In this document: piece after piece, positions 8,204 to 17,059 of the stretch
Numbering within the stretch: position 1 is the stretch's first letter
Layout: every line of letters begins with the position of its first letter
Source: Eggerthella timonensis
GTDB lineage: Bacteria; Actinomycetota; Coriobacteriia; Coriobacteriales; Eggerthellaceae
Reading direction: 5' to 3'
Length of the DNA: 64,000 nucleotides
Assembly (NCBI RefSeq): GCF_900184265.1
Contig: NZ_FXXA01000002.1
Coordinates: forward strand, 2,652,539-2,716,538
The notes under the pieces: generated by a model
What the model was told of the DNA's origin: nothing
What the model saw: only the letters and a program-made list of their open reading frames with translations
The model's database searches: none
Made by a program: the position numbers and the translations under genes

Positions 8204-9919
8204 ATGGATTCTGTCAAAGGGCAGCTGACGCTGCGCGGCATCCTCATAGGCTGCGTCGGTTGCGCCGTCATCACCGCGGCATCGGTGTACACGGCCCTCA
8301 AGATGGGGGCGCTTCCCTGGCCCATCGTGTTCGCGGCCATCATCTCGCTGTTCTTCCTCAAAGCGCTCGGGCATGGCAAGGCCAGCCTCAACGAGGCGAA
8401 CGTCACGCATACCGTGATGAGCGCCGGCGCCATGGTGGCGGGAGGCCTGGCCTTCACCATCCCCGGCATCTGGATGCTCGGGTTCGCCGACGAGGTGGGC
8501 GTTTACGAGATGCTGCTCGTGGCGCTGTCGGGCGTCGTGCTCGGGCTCGTTTGCACCGTGCTGCTGCGCCGCCACTTCATCGAGGACGCCGAGCTGGAGT
8601 ACCCCATCGGCGAAGCGGCCGCGCAGACGCTCATCGCGGGCGACAAGGGCGGCAAGACCGGCTGGAAGCTGTTCGGGTCGATGGGCATCGCTGGCGTCTA
8701 CACGGCGCTGCGCGACGGGCTGGGGATGATCCCCGCCATGCTGTTCGGCAACGTCGCCATACCCGGCGTCGCGTTCGGCATCTACAACTCCCCCATGCTG
8801 CTGGCCGTGGGCTTCCTCGTGGGAACCGGCGCCGTCGTCGTATGGTTCGTCGGCGCGCTCGTCGCCAACTTCGGCATCATCGTGGGAGGATCGGCCGCCG
8901 GGCTCTGGGACGTCGCGTCGGGCCAAGGCATCGTGTCGAGCCTCGGCATGGGCGTCATGATGGGCGCGGGCCTCGGCGTCATCTTCAAGAACATCTTGCC
9001 CAAGGCCGTGCGCATGCTGCGCGACACGCGCGGCTCGGTGGCGTTCGGCGCCGCTGCGGCCGACGACGCGGCACCCGCCGGCTCCAAGGGATCGCGGCGA
9101 GCCCGCATGCGCCTGTCCGCCGGCGTAGCAGCGTTCGCCGTGGCGGCCGTTGCGCTCGTCATCTGCTTCGGGTTGCAGCTGGGCCCCGTGCCCGCCCTCA
9201 TCGTGGTGGCGCTCGCCTGGGTGGCCACGGCCATGAGCGCGCAGAGCGTCGGCCAGACGGGCATCGATCCCATGGAGATCTTCGGGCTCATCGTGCTCTT
9301 GGCCGTGGCCGCCGCGTCGAACGTGCCGCAGGTGCAGCTGTTCTTCGTCGCGGGCATCGTGGCCGTGGCGTGCGGCCTGGCCGGCGACGTGATGAACGAC
9401 TTCCACGCCGGCCATGTGCTGGGCACGTCGCCGAAGGCCCAGTGGATCGGCCAGGCCATCGGCGCCGTCATCGGCGCGGTGGTGGCCGTGGCCGTCATGG
9501 CCGTGCTCGTGAGCGCCTACGGCCCCGAGTCGTTCGGCCCGCAGGCGTCGTTCGTGTCGGCGCAGGCGTCCGTCGTGGCCACGATGGTGGCCGGCATCCC
9601 GTCCGTCCCGGCGTTCGCCCTGGGGCTTGCGCTCGGGTTCGGGCTCTACCTGCTGAACTTCCCCGCCATGATGCTGGGGCTCGGCATCTACCTGCCCTTC
9701 TACATGTCGTTCACCGCGTTTCTGGGCGCGATGGCGAAGGTGGCGTACGACTTCGTCTGCAAGCGCCGCCGCGCGAAGCTCTCGGGCGAGGAGGCCGCCG
9801 AGCGGAAGCTAGCCCAGGGCGAGACGGGGCTCGTCGTGTCGTCCGGCCTGCTGGGAGGCGAGTCCATCGTCGGCGTCCTCGTGGCGCTCGCCGCCGTGGC
9901 GACGGGGCTGGGGGCGTAG
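8204..9919 (+). CDS. OPT-family (oligopeptide/metal-chelate) membrane transporter
   Basis: A 571-residue polytopic protein with about 14 hydrophobic segments. The N-terminal half carries 'LRGILIGCVGCAVITAASVYTALKMGALPW' and 'ELEYPIGEAAAQTLIAGD', typical of bacterial OPT/YSL-like carriers, which take up short peptides or metal chelates with protons. The ATG at 8204 sits behind a strong AAAGGAGAAG site, and a TATACT -10 box lies about 80 bases upstream. The gene stands alone between coaX and a glycosyltransferase transcribed the other way. The substrate is not predictable. Confidence 0.85.
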   Translation: MDSVKGQLTLRGILIGCVGCAVITAASVYTALKMGALPWPIVFAAIISLFFLKALGHGKASLNEANVTHTVMSAGAMVAGGLAFTIPGIWMLGFADEVGVYEMLLVALSGVVLGLVCTVLLRRHFIEDAELEYPIGEAAAQTLIAGDKGGKTGWKLFGSMGIAGVYTALRDGLGMIPAMLFGNVAIPGVAFGIYNSPMLLAVGFLVGTGAVVVWFVGALVANFGIIVGGSAAGLWDVASGQGIVSSLGMGVMMGAGLGVIFKNILPKAVRMLRDTRGSVAFGAAAADDAAPAGSKGSRRARMRLSAGVAAFAVAAVALVICFGLQLGPVPALIVVALAWVATAMSAQSVGQTGIDPMEIFGLIVLLAVAAASNVPQVQLFFVAGIVAVACGLAGDVMNDFHAGHVLGTSPKAQWIGQAIGAVIGAVVAVAVMAVLVSAYGPESFGPQASFVSAQASVVATMVAGIPSVPAFALGLALGFGLYLLNFPAMMLGLGIYLPFYMSFTAFLGAMAKVAYDFVCKRRRAKLSGEEAAERKLAQGETGLVVSSGLLGGESIVGVLVALAAVATGLGA

Positions 9920-9932
9920 CCGAGATACCGCG

Positions 9933-9980
9933 TCGCCCGATTCGTACGGTTTTCGGCACAATTCCGTACGTTTCGGGCGA
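9933..9980. repeat. Interrupted inverted repeat between convergent genes
   Basis: Arms TCGCCCGA-TT-CGTACGG (9933-9949) and CCGTACG-TT-TCGGGCGA (9964-9980) pair except for the central TT/TT. The hairpin lies between the stops of the OPT carrier and the glycosyltransferase. It may be a bidirectional terminator or a REP-like element; there is no T-run. Confidence 0.5.
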
Positions 9981-10029
9981 CAGTGCGCGTGCGCGGACGA
10001 CTCTGGAGCCATCCGTCCCCGCCGGGATG

Positions 10030-11052
10030 CTAGTTGAACTTGAAGATCTTCTGGGCTACGCGGTAGCCGGTGATGCCTATCTTGCGGCCGAGCGGCGTGG
10101 GCAGGTTCGTGCCCATGTTGAGCGTGCTGCGGCGGATGGGGCGGTAGGCGTCCGGGTTGTGCTCCTTGAGGTAGTCCCAGATCCCCTCGCGCTTGTCCTC
10201 GGCCTCGTCGGTGCCGATCATGCGCAGGAAGATGGAGCAGATGCACATCATCATGGACAGGTAGTTCTCCATGTAGCGCTCGAGGCGCTTCTCGGACACG
10301 TCGTCGGGCAGCTTCACCGCGTCGATCATCTCGCGCGTCACGCGCAGCTGCTGGTCGATGCGGCCCATCATTACGCTCTCGTTCACGCTCTGATCCTCGC
10401 GGCCGATGAAGTAGCGGTACATGTCCACGTCGCGGTAGTAGATGGTCTTCACGTAGGGCAAGGGCACGTACACGAAGATGTTGTCCACGTAGAAGCAGTG
10501 CTCCGGCAGTTTGAGGCCCATGTCGCGCAGCAAATCGGTGCGGTAGATAACCGAGTGCATGAGCAGGTACTGGCTCTGACCGAAGTGCCCCACCTCGTCC
10601 CAGCCGAACTCGCGGCCTTCGGGGAACACGTTGCGGTAGTGCATGATCGTGCGCGCGCCCTCGTGCACCTTCTCGTAGACGTAGTTGCCGATGACGAGGT
10701 CGGTGGGGTGCGGCAGCTCGGCCTGGCGACGCACATACGCCATGATCTCGACCATGGCGTGCTCGTCGAGCCAGTCGTCGGAGTCCACTACCTTGAAGTA
10801 GCGGCCCGTCGCGTGCGCGAGCCCCGTGTTCACCGCCGAGCCGTGGCCGCCGTTCTCCTTGTGGATGGCGCGGATGAGGTCGGGGTGGCGCTCCTGCCAG
10901 GCGTCGGCCTTGGCGGCCGTGTCGTCCTTCGTGGACCCGTCGTCGACGATGAGGATCTCGATGTCGTCGCCGCACTTGAGAATGGACTCGATGCAGTTGT
11001 CCATGTACGCCGCCGAGTTGTAGCACGGCACGGCGAAGGAGATGGTCTTCAT
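10030..11052 (-). CDS. Family 2 glycosyltransferase
   Basis: A 340-residue GT-A fold enzyme of CAZy family GT2. The nucleotide-sugar site is clear: 'ISFAVPCYNSAAYMDNCIESIL', 'ILIVDDGSTKDD' and the DxD-type 'VVDSDDWL'. The C-terminal half is longer than the minimal fold and has no membrane helices. The ATG at 11052 is chosen because the domain begins right there; the frame runs further upstream only as low-quality sequence. The gene follows glf by 4 bases, so it probably builds a galactofuranose- or related sugar-containing surface glycan. Sugar and acceptor specificity cannot be told from sequence. Confidence 0.88.
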   Translation of the reverse strand: MKTISFAVPCYNSAAYMDNCIESILKCGDDIEILIVDDGSTKDDTAAKADAWQERHPDLIRAIHKENGGHGSAVNTGLAHATGRYFKVVDSDDWLDEHAMVEIMAYVRRQAELPHPTDLVIGNYVYEKVHEGARTIMHYRNVFPEGREFGWDEVGHFGQSQYLLMHSVIYRTDLLRDMGLKLPEHCFYVDNIFVYVPLPYVKTIYYRDVDMYRYFIGREDQSVNESVMMGRIDQQLRVTREMIDAVKLPDDVSEKRLERYMENYLSMMMCICSIFLRMIGTDEAEDKREGIWDYLKEHNPDAYRPIRRSTLNMGTNLPTPLGRKIGITGYRVAQKIFKFN

Positions 11053-11056
11053 GAGG

Positions 11057-12271
11057 CTACCCCACCAGCTCGTCGGCGAGCGCGAGCGCGCGGCCGATGA
11101 TGACGTCCATGTTGTAGTAGCGGTACTCCGCCAAGCGCCCCAGCGGATGGAAGTTCGGCAGCGACGTGGTGAGCGCCCGGTAGCGTTCGTAGTGCGCGGC
11201 GTTCTCGTCGTTGATGATGGCGTAGTACGGGATCTGCTTCTTCGGATCATCGTAGGAGTGGCTGTACTCCTTCATGATGGTGGTCTTGTCGCTCACCTGC
11301 CCCGTGAGGTACTTGAACTCGGTGATGCGCGTGTAGTCCTCGGTCACCGTGAAGTTCACCGTGCCGCAGGGCAGCACGTGCTCGGCGTCGTGCGTCTCGT
11401 ACACGAAGTCGAGGCTGCGGTACGGCAGGCGGCCGAAACGCGACAGGAACAGCTCGTCGAGCGGGCCCGTGTAGATGATGGGGCCCTCGAACGGCGCGCC
11501 CTTGATGAGGATCGCGGACAGCGGGGCGTTCTCGTCGTCGCTCTCGAACTCCAGCTCGAACACGTTCTCGGCCTCGGTGTTCAGGCACACCATGATGTTC
11601 TCGTGATCGAGCATGCGCTCGAACAGCGGCGTGTAGCCGTCGCGCGGCATGCCCTGGAAGGCGTCCTGGAAGTAGCGGTTGTCGCGCGACAGGAACACGG
11701 GCACGCGCGCCGTCACCGACGGATCCACCTCCTCGGGCGTGAGGCCCCACTGCTTCTGCGTGTAGTAGAGGAACACGTTCTTGTAGATGAAGTCCGCCAC
11801 CTCGGTGAGGTCGGGGTCGTCGAGGCTCCGCAGCTCGGTGATGGTCACCTTGCGCTCGTCGCCGAACGTGGCGATGAGCTTCTCGATGAGCTCGGCGGCA
11901 CGCTCCTCGCCGAACGCGATCTCCATGGAGTTCTTGTTGAACGGCACCGGCATGTACGTGCCGTACCAATCGGCCAGCACCTCGTGCTGGTAGTCGCGCC
12001 ACTCGGTGAAGCGGCGCACGTAGTCGAAGGCGCGCTCGTCGTTCGTGTGGAAGATATGCGGCCCGTAGCGGTGCACGAGGATGCCCGCCTCGTCGGCCTC
12101 GTCGTACATGTTGCCGCCGATGTGGGGCTTCTTCTCGATGACGAGCACGCGCTTGCCGCCGCGCTCCGCCAGCTCGCGCGCCATCACGCTGCCGGCGAAC
12201 CCGCTGCCCACCACCACGGCATCGAAATCGCCTCGATCAATGTCGCGAAAATCGCAGAACCGCACACCCAT
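11057..12271 (-). CDS. glf: UDP-galactopyranose mutase
   Basis: This flavoenzyme interconverts UDP-galactopyranose and UDP-galactofuranose, the precursor for galactofuranose in surface polysaccharides. The 404-residue chain has the Rossmann motif 'VVVGSGFAGSVMARELAE' near residues 18-35, followed by 'HIGGNMYDE' and 'HRYGPHIFHTND', which line the FAD and substrate site. The length is normal (about 370-400). It is first in a two-gene unit with a GT2 glycosyltransferase. A TATAAT box about 80 bases upstream (12348-12353, minus strand) is a candidate promoter. Confidence 0.94.
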   Translation of the reverse strand: MGVRFCDFRDIDRGDFDAVVVGSGFAGSVMARELAERGGKRVLVIEKKPHIGGNMYDEADEAGILVHRYGPHIFHTNDERAFDYVRRFTEWRDYQHEVLADWYGTYMPVPFNKNSMEIAFGEERAAELIEKLIATFGDERKVTITELRSLDDPDLTEVADFIYKNVFLYYTQKQWGLTPEEVDPSVTARVPVFLSRDNRYFQDAFQGMPRDGYTPLFERMLDHENIMVCLNTEAENVFELEFESDDENAPLSAILIKGAPFEGPIIYTGPLDELFLSRFGRLPYRSLDFVYETHDAEHVLPCGTVNFTVTEDYTRITEFKYLTGQVSDKTTIMKEYSHSYDDPKKQIPYYAIINDENAAHYERYRALTTSLPNFHPLGRLAEYRYYNMDVIIGRALALADELVG

Positions 12272-12426
12272 GGGTAACCTTCCTTTGCGTCAAGAGAATC
12301 ATGAGGGCCTCTCCGGCCCGAAATATGCGCGTTTGCACTGAGGACGTATTATAGCCCCGTTTTTCCGACGCGATGGGTAGTATCATACTTACATCGGAAA
12401 ACGGACAATACCAGAAGGGATCGCCC

Positions 12427-13425
12427 ATGAGTTCATTCCTGGAAACGATGCTCGCCCGCGCCAAAGCGGATCGGCAGACGATCGTGCTGCCCGAAGGCGA
12501 CGACGAACGCACGCTTGCAGCTGCCGAGCGCATCCTGGCCGACGACGTCGCCGACCTCGTCATCCTGGGCGACGCCGACGCCATCGCTGCCAGCCCCTAC
12601 GCGCTCGAGGGCGCGCGCATCGTCGACCCGCGCACGTCCGAGCTGCGCGAAGGGTTCGCCGAACAGCTCTACGAGCTGCGACGCGCCAAGGGGATGACGC
12701 CCGAGCAGGCGATGGACCTCATGGACAACGTGCTGTACTTCGGCGTGATGATGGTGAAGACCGGCGGCGCCGACGGCATGGTGGCCGGCGCGTGCCATGC
12801 TACCGGCGACGTGCTGCGCCCCTGCCTGCAGATCCTCAAGACGGCGCCGGGCGTGAAGCTGGTCAGCTCCTTCTTCATCATGGTGGTGCCCGATTGCGAC
12901 CTGGGCGAGCAGGGCACGTTCCTGTTCTCGGACTGCGGCCTGGAAGTGCAGCCCGATGCCGAGAAGCTCGCGCACATCGCCGTGAACTCGGCGAAGTCCT
13001 GGAAGACGCTCATCGGCACCGAGCCCGCCGTGGCGCTGCTGTCGCACTCCTCCTACGGCTCGGCCAAGAACGGCGATTCCGCCAAGGTGGTGGAGGCCGT
13101 GTCCATCGCGAAGGAACTGGCGCCCGAGCTCGCGCTCGACGGCGAGCTGCAGCTCGACGCGGCCATCGTGGGCTCCGTCGGCGCTTCGAAGGCGCCCGAC
13201 TCCCCCGTCGCCGGACACGCCAACGTGCTGATCTTCCCCGACCTCGACGCCGGCAACATCGGCTACAAGCTGGTGCAGCGCCTGGCGAAGGCCGAGGCGT
13301 ACGGCCCGGTGACCCAGGGCATCGCCGCGCCGGTGAACGACCTTTCCCGCGGCTGCACCGCCGACGACATCGTCGGCGTCATCGCCATCACCTGCGTGCA
13401 GGCGCAGGCGAAGAAGGCGGAGTAA
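12427..13425 (+). CDS. pta: Phosphate acetyltransferase
   Basis: Converts acetyl-CoA and phosphate to acetyl phosphate, the first half of the acetate/ATP route. The 332-residue protein is the short Pta form without the N-terminal regulatory domain. It is recognised by 'VLPEGDDERTLAAAERIL' at the start, 'NVLYFGVMMVKTGGADGMVAGACHATGDVLRP' and 'FPDLDAGNIGYKLVQRLAKAEAYGPVTQGIAAPVNDLSRGC' at the end. The ATG at 12427 has AAGGGA upstream. It faces ackA across a double terminator rather than forming the usual operon with it. A short palindrome (AGTATCATACT, 12379-12389) sits just upstream. Confidence 0.95.
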   Translation: MSSFLETMLARAKADRQTIVLPEGDDERTLAAAERILADDVADLVILGDADAIAASPYALEGARIVDPRTSELREGFAEQLYELRRAKGMTPEQAMDLMDNVLYFGVMMVKTGGADGMVAGACHATGDVLRPCLQILKTAPGVKLVSSFFIMVVPDCDLGEQGTFLFSDCGLEVQPDAEKLAHIAVNSAKSWKTLIGTEPAVALLSHSSYGSAKNGDSAKVVEAVSIAKELAPELALDGELQLDAAIVGSVGASKAPDSPVAGHANVLIFPDLDAGNIGYKLVQRLAKAEAYGPVTQGIAAPVNDLSRGCTADDIVGVIAITCVQAQAKKAE

Positions 13426-13432
13426 CCGAGCC

Positions 13433-13507
13433 CGCCCGCCCCGTCGGCCAGGCGGGGCGGGCGTTGCGAGCATAAGAAACGGGCCCGCGATTCGTCGCGG
13501 GCCCGTT
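13433..13507. terminator. Bidirectional double terminator between pta and ackA
   Basis: Two hairpins lie between the convergent stops. The first has 11-bp arms (13433-13443 and 13453-13463). The second has 13-bp arms (13478-13490 and 13495-13507) with a TTCG loop. The symmetric, very stable stems can act on both strands. Confidence 0.75.
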
Positions 13508-13530
13508 CGCATGCAGGGTCGAAAGGCGGC

Positions 13531-14745
13531 TTACACCAGCGGGACGTCCACTTTCTCGTGGAGGATCTCGTAGGTGTCGCGGGCGATCATGTACTCCTCG
13601 TTCGTGGGGATGATGATGATCTTGACCGGCGAGCTTTCGGTGGAGATCTCGCGCTCGAAGCCGCGCTGGCGGTTCTTCTCCTCGTCGAGGATCATGCCGA
13701 GGGGCTGCAGTCCCGTGAAGATCATGCGGCGCATCTTCTCACAGTTCTCGCCGACGCCGGCCGTGAGCACGATGGCGTCCACGCCGCCCATCACGGCCAT
13801 GTACTGTCCGATGTACTTCTTCACCGAGTTCGAGTACATGTCGTAGGCCAGCATGGCGCGCTCGTGGCCCTGCTCGGAGGCGTCGCGCACGCTGCGCAGG
13901 TCGTTCGAGATGCCCGAGATGCCCAAGAGACCCGACTTCTTGTTCATGAGGTCGTTCATCTCGGCGGCGCTGAGGCCCTCGTGCTCCATGACGAACGGCA
14001 CGATGGCCGGGTCGACGGCGCCGCAGCGCGTGCCCATCATGAGGCCGTCGAGCGGCGTGAGGCCCATGGAGGTGTCCACCGCCACGCCATGGTCGATGGC
14101 CGACATGGAGCAGCCGTTGCCGAGGTGGCAGGTGATGAGCTTGAGGTCCTCGAGGGGCTCGTCGAGCACGGCGGCGGCGCGCTCGGATATGTAGCGATGC
14201 GACGTGCCATGAGCGCCGTACTTGCGGATGGCGTACTTCTCGTACAGCTCGTAGGGCAAGGGGTACATGTAGGCCTTCGGAGGCAGCGTCTGGAAGAACG
14301 ACGTGTCGAACACGGCCACCATGGGCGTGTCGGGCATGTGCTTGAGGCACGCGTTGATGCCCATGAGCGCCGCCTTGTTGTGCAGGGGCGCGAGCTCGGC
14401 CAGCTCGTCGATCTTCTCGATGACGTCCGCGTCGATGAGCACCGAACGATCGAAGTACTTGCCGCCCTGCACGATGCGATGGCCCACCGCGTCGATCTCG
14501 TCGAGCGAGTCGATGGCCTTCGCCGGGCCGCTCGTCAGCGATTCGAGCACGAGCGCCATCGCGTCGTCGTGGTCGGCCATCTTGGCGTCGATGACCTCCT
14601 CGTTCTTATCGAGGCCGTGCTTGTGGAACGCCTCGGCCGAGCCCACGCGCTCGCAGATGCCCTTCGCGAGCAGCTCCTGCTGCTCGACGTTGACCAGCTG
14701 GTACTTCAAGGAAGATGATCCCGCATTGATGACTAGTACGTTCAA
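13531..14745 (-). CDS. ackA: Acetate kinase
   Basis: Makes ATP and acetate from acetyl phosphate. The 404-residue chain shows the ASKHA phosphate-1 motif 'INAGSSSLKYQL' near residue 6, 'GHRIVQGGKYF', 'FDTSFFQTLPPKAYMYPLPYELY', 'GAHGTSHRYI' and 'LGNGCSMSAI'. The first family residue is encoded directly after a TTG at 14743-14745, with GGAGG about 8 bases before it. TTG is therefore the likely start, a rarer choice that may lower expression. It converges with pta, so the two acetate genes have separate promoters. Confidence 0.95.
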   Translation of the reverse strand: MNVLVINAGSSSLKYQLVNVEQQELLAKGICERVGSAEAFHKHGLDKNEEVIDAKMADHDDAMALVLESLTSGPAKAIDSLDEIDAVGHRIVQGGKYFDRSVLIDADVIEKIDELAELAPLHNKAALMGINACLKHMPDTPMVAVFDTSFFQTLPPKAYMYPLPYELYEKYAIRKYGAHGTSHRYISERAAAVLDEPLEDLKLITCHLGNGCSMSAIDHGVAVDTSMGLTPLDGLMMGTRCGAVDPAIVPFVMEHEGLSAAEMNDLMNKKSGLLGISGISNDLRSVRDASEQGHERAMLAYDMYSNSVKKYIGQYMAVMGGVDAIVLTAGVGENCEKMRRMIFTGLQPLGMILDEEKNRQRGFEREISTESSPVKIIIIPTNEEYMIARDTYEILHEKVDVPLV

Positions 14746-14858
14746 CGACCTGCCTCCTTCAGTATTCCTAAAACGCTTATTTTAGGCGCGGTCGAGAACC
14801 TCCGAGCGCAAACGGCCCTCAGTATCGGCCAACGGCGCGCCGCTCACCGAAAACACGA

Positions 14859-14898
14859 CCGGGGCCGCGCGGGCTGCAAAGCAGCCGAGCGGCCCCGG
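14859..14898. terminator. Terminator-like hairpin between the HIT gene and ackA
   Basis: Ten-bp outer arms (14859-14868 and 14889-14898), with further inner pairing, form a strong hairpin just after the HIT gene on the minus strand. There is no good T-run. Confidence 0.6.
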
Positions 14899-14936
14899 AT
14901 GTCCCATGTGGGGTCTGCCCCCGAATGGGACAGGCG

Positions 14937-15290
14937 TCACTTCTTCGATGGATCGCCCGAGTTCATAGGGGCCCCGCCCAGCACGTGCACGTGGATATGG
15001 TGCACGGACTGCTGCGCGTCGTCGTTCGTGTTCACGATCACGCGGTATCCGCTCTCGGCGATGCCTTTGATCTCGGCGACCTTCTTCACGGTGTTGAACA
15101 GGTAGCCCATCTCCTCGTCGGGGATGGCGTCGCCGATGTTGTCGTAGTGGTTCTTCGGCACGATGAGGGTGTGCACGGGCATCTGCGGGTTCACGTCCTC
15201 GAACGCGAGCACGCGGTCGTCCTCGTACACCTTCGCCGAAGGGATCTCCCCCGCCACGATCTTGCAGAACAGGCAGTCTTCCTTGCGCAT
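14937..15290 (-). CDS. HIT-family nucleotide hydrolase/transferase (HinT-like)
   Basis: A 117-residue histidine-triad protein. It begins 'CLFCKIVAGEIPSAKVYEDD' and ends with the catalytic triad 'SVHHIHVHVLGG'. HinT-type proteins hydrolyse purine nucleoside phosphoramidates such as adenylated lysine; the exact substrate is unknown here. The CxxC near the start may bind zinc. It follows xseB by about 70 bases in the same direction and may be cotranscribed with it. Length and architecture are normal for the family. Confidence 0.93.
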   Translation of the reverse strand: MRKEDCLFCKIVAGEIPSAKVYEDDRVLAFEDVNPQMPVHTLIVPKNHYDNIGDAIPDEEMGYLFNTVKKVAEIKGIAESGYRVIVNTNDDAQQSVHHIHVHVLGGAPMNSGDPSKK

Positions 15291-15359
15291 GGCTCTTCCT
15301 TCCTTCTTCGTCGATCGGCGGAGAGCGCGGAAGCCCCCTCGCCGCTGCCGCCCGATGAG

Positions 15360-15614
15360 CTAAGACAGCGTCGCGTCGCGCGTCGCGTCGTCGACCTCGC
15401 CCTCGAGCTCGCCCATCAGCACTTCCACCTTCTGCTGGGCCTCGTTCAACCGGCCTTGCAGCGCGCGCAGGAGCGATACCCCCCGCTCGTAGCTCATCAG
15501 GCTGTCTTCCAGCTCGAGCGAGTTGCTTTCCAGCACGCGCACGATGCCGTCCAGCTCCGCCATGGCCTCGCGGAACGTCAGCTCCTCGATCGGCTTGCAC
15601 TCGGTCGTATCCAT
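15360..15614 (-). CDS. xseB: Exodeoxyribonuclease VII small subunit
   Basis: A short helical protein (84 residues from ATG 15614) with the XseB pattern 'TFREAMAELDGIVRVLESNSLELEDSLMSYERGVSLLRALQGRLNEAQQKV'. Several XseB chains bind each XseA to form exonuclease VII, which cuts single-stranded DNA from both ends. The ATG overlaps the xseA stop (TGATG), pointing to translational coupling. A GTG one codon earlier is an alternative start. Confidence 0.92.
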   Translation of the reverse strand: MDTTECKPIEELTFREAMAELDGIVRVLESNSLELEDSLMSYERGVSLLRALQGRLNEAQQKVEVLMGELEGEVDDATRDATLS

Positions 15615-17050
15615 CACCCTTCATCCTCCCAACGTATCAGCTCTATCTCCTCATGCCGCGCCGACTCGACGCGGCACGCCAGCACGCCGTCGGAGACGGT
15701 CACCTCCAACGCCGAGCCCGGCGGCGCGGCATCGACGCTTTTCGCCACGGACCCGTCTTGCGTGCGGGCGATCGCGTAGCCGCGCCCGATGACGGACAGC
15801 GGCGAGAGATCCTCCAAGCGCGCAGCCGCCAAGGCCGCCTGCTGCCCGAACCGCGGCACGATCCCGGAACCCAAGGCCTGCATCCTCTCGCGGGCGTGGC
15901 CCGCCCGCACGCGATCGCGTTCCAGATTGGCGGGCAGCGACGGCAGGAAGCGCTCGCGGCACCGCTCGAGGGCCGCACGCTCGCGCGCGACGCCCTCGGG
16001 CAGCAGGCGCGCCAAGCGCTCGCGCTGTCGATCAAGCGTCGTGCGGTCGCGCTCGAGATTGGCGGGGATGGCGCGGAACAGGCGCTCCGAGGCCAGGTCC
16101 AAGCCTTGCATCCAGGAGGCGAACAGGAGGTTCTCATCTTGGAACACGGGCCGTTCGGCGCATCGGCGCACCTCGGCGGCAGTGCGCTCCACCGCGCGCG
16201 ACGCGCTCATGGTAAGCGAGCGCGCATGCGCGCCGAACAGCTCCTCCAAGCTCTCGCGCGTAGGCGTGACGGCCATGGCCGCGTAGGTGGGCGTCGAGGC
16301 GCGGCGGTCGGCCACCATGTCGGCGATGAACGTGTCGGGCTCGTGCCCGATGCCGGTGACCACGGGGATAGGGCACGCCGCGATGGCGCGCGCCAGCGCC
16401 TCGTCGTTGAAGGGCATCATGTCCTCGTACGAGCCCCCGCCGCGCCCGACCAGCATGACCTCCACGCCGGCGCGGTACATGCAGCGCATGCCCTCGACGA
16501 TGTCGGCGGCGGCGCGCGCGCCTTCCACCCGCACGCCCGCCACCAGCACGCGAGCCACCGGGAACCGGTTGCGCAACGTGCGCAGCATGTCGTGCACGGC
16601 GTCGCCGCGCGGCGAGGTGACGATGCCGATGGTCAGCGGGAACTGCGGGATGGGGAGCTTGCGCGCCGGGTCCATGAGACCCTCAGCCTCCAGCTTGCGA
16701 GCCAACGCCGCCACCTGCGCGCGCAACGTGCCCTCCCCCGCGAGAGCGAGCGAGAACACGTCGAAGTTCATGCGCCCCTTCGCCGCGTACAGCGTGAACC
16801 TGCCGGAAAGCTCCACCAGCTGGCCGACGGCAAGATCGACCCCGCAGGCCTTGTAGCGACCCATCCACATCATGCAGGACAAAGCGGCGTCCTCGTCCTT
16901 CACGGTGAAGTAGACGGCCTTGTAGCCGCGCTTGCTGCTCACCTCGGAGACTTCGCCCACGAGGCGCACGACGACGCCTTCGAGCGCTCCCTTCGCCAGC
17001 GCCATAGCGGCCGATACGGAAAGCGCCGGCTCCTTATCGCGATCCCCCAT
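15614..17050 (-). CDS. xseA: Exodeoxyribonuclease VII large subunit
   Basis: The catalytic subunit of ExoVII, 478 residues. An N-terminal OB-fold that binds single-stranded DNA occupies about residues 5-110. It is followed by catalytic-domain motifs 'VTSPRGDAVHDMLRTLRNRFP', 'LVGRGGGSYEDMMPFNDEALARAI' and 'TGIGHEPDTFIADMVADRRASTPT', then a long coiled-coil with repeated RER/LERDR segments. A final C-terminal block ('GYAIARTQDGSVAKSVDAAPPGSALEVTVSDGVL') is typical. It is coupled to xseB and lies 9 bases after the YugP-like protease gene. Confidence 0.95.
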   Translation of the reverse strand: MGDRDKEPALSVSAAMALAKGALEGVVVRLVGEVSEVSSKRGYKAVYFTVKDEDAALSCMMWMGRYKACGVDLAVGQLVELSGRFTLYAAKGRMNFDVFSLALAGEGTLRAQVAALARKLEAEGLMDPARKLPIPQFPLTIGIVTSPRGDAVHDMLRTLRNRFPVARVLVAGVRVEGARAAADIVEGMRCMYRAGVEVMLVGRGGGSYEDMMPFNDEALARAIAACPIPVVTGIGHEPDTFIADMVADRRASTPTYAAMAVTPTRESLEELFGAHARSLTMSASRAVERTAAEVRRCAERPVFQDENLLFASWMQGLDLASERLFRAIPANLERDRTTLDRQRERLARLLPEGVARERAALERCRERFLPSLPANLERDRVRAGHARERMQALGSGIVPRFGQQAALAAARLEDLSPLSVIGRGYAIARTQDGSVAKSVDAAPPGSALEVTVSDGVLACRVESARHEEIELIRWEDEG

Positions 17051-17059
17051 CGCCCGGCG

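Noticed and set aside
7240-11100. A 1286-codon plus-strand open frame
   Set aside because: It crosses coaX, the OPT gene in a wrong frame and the glycosyltransferase on the opposite strand. The sequence is Arg/His/Gly-rich with no domain, a GC-codon shadow.
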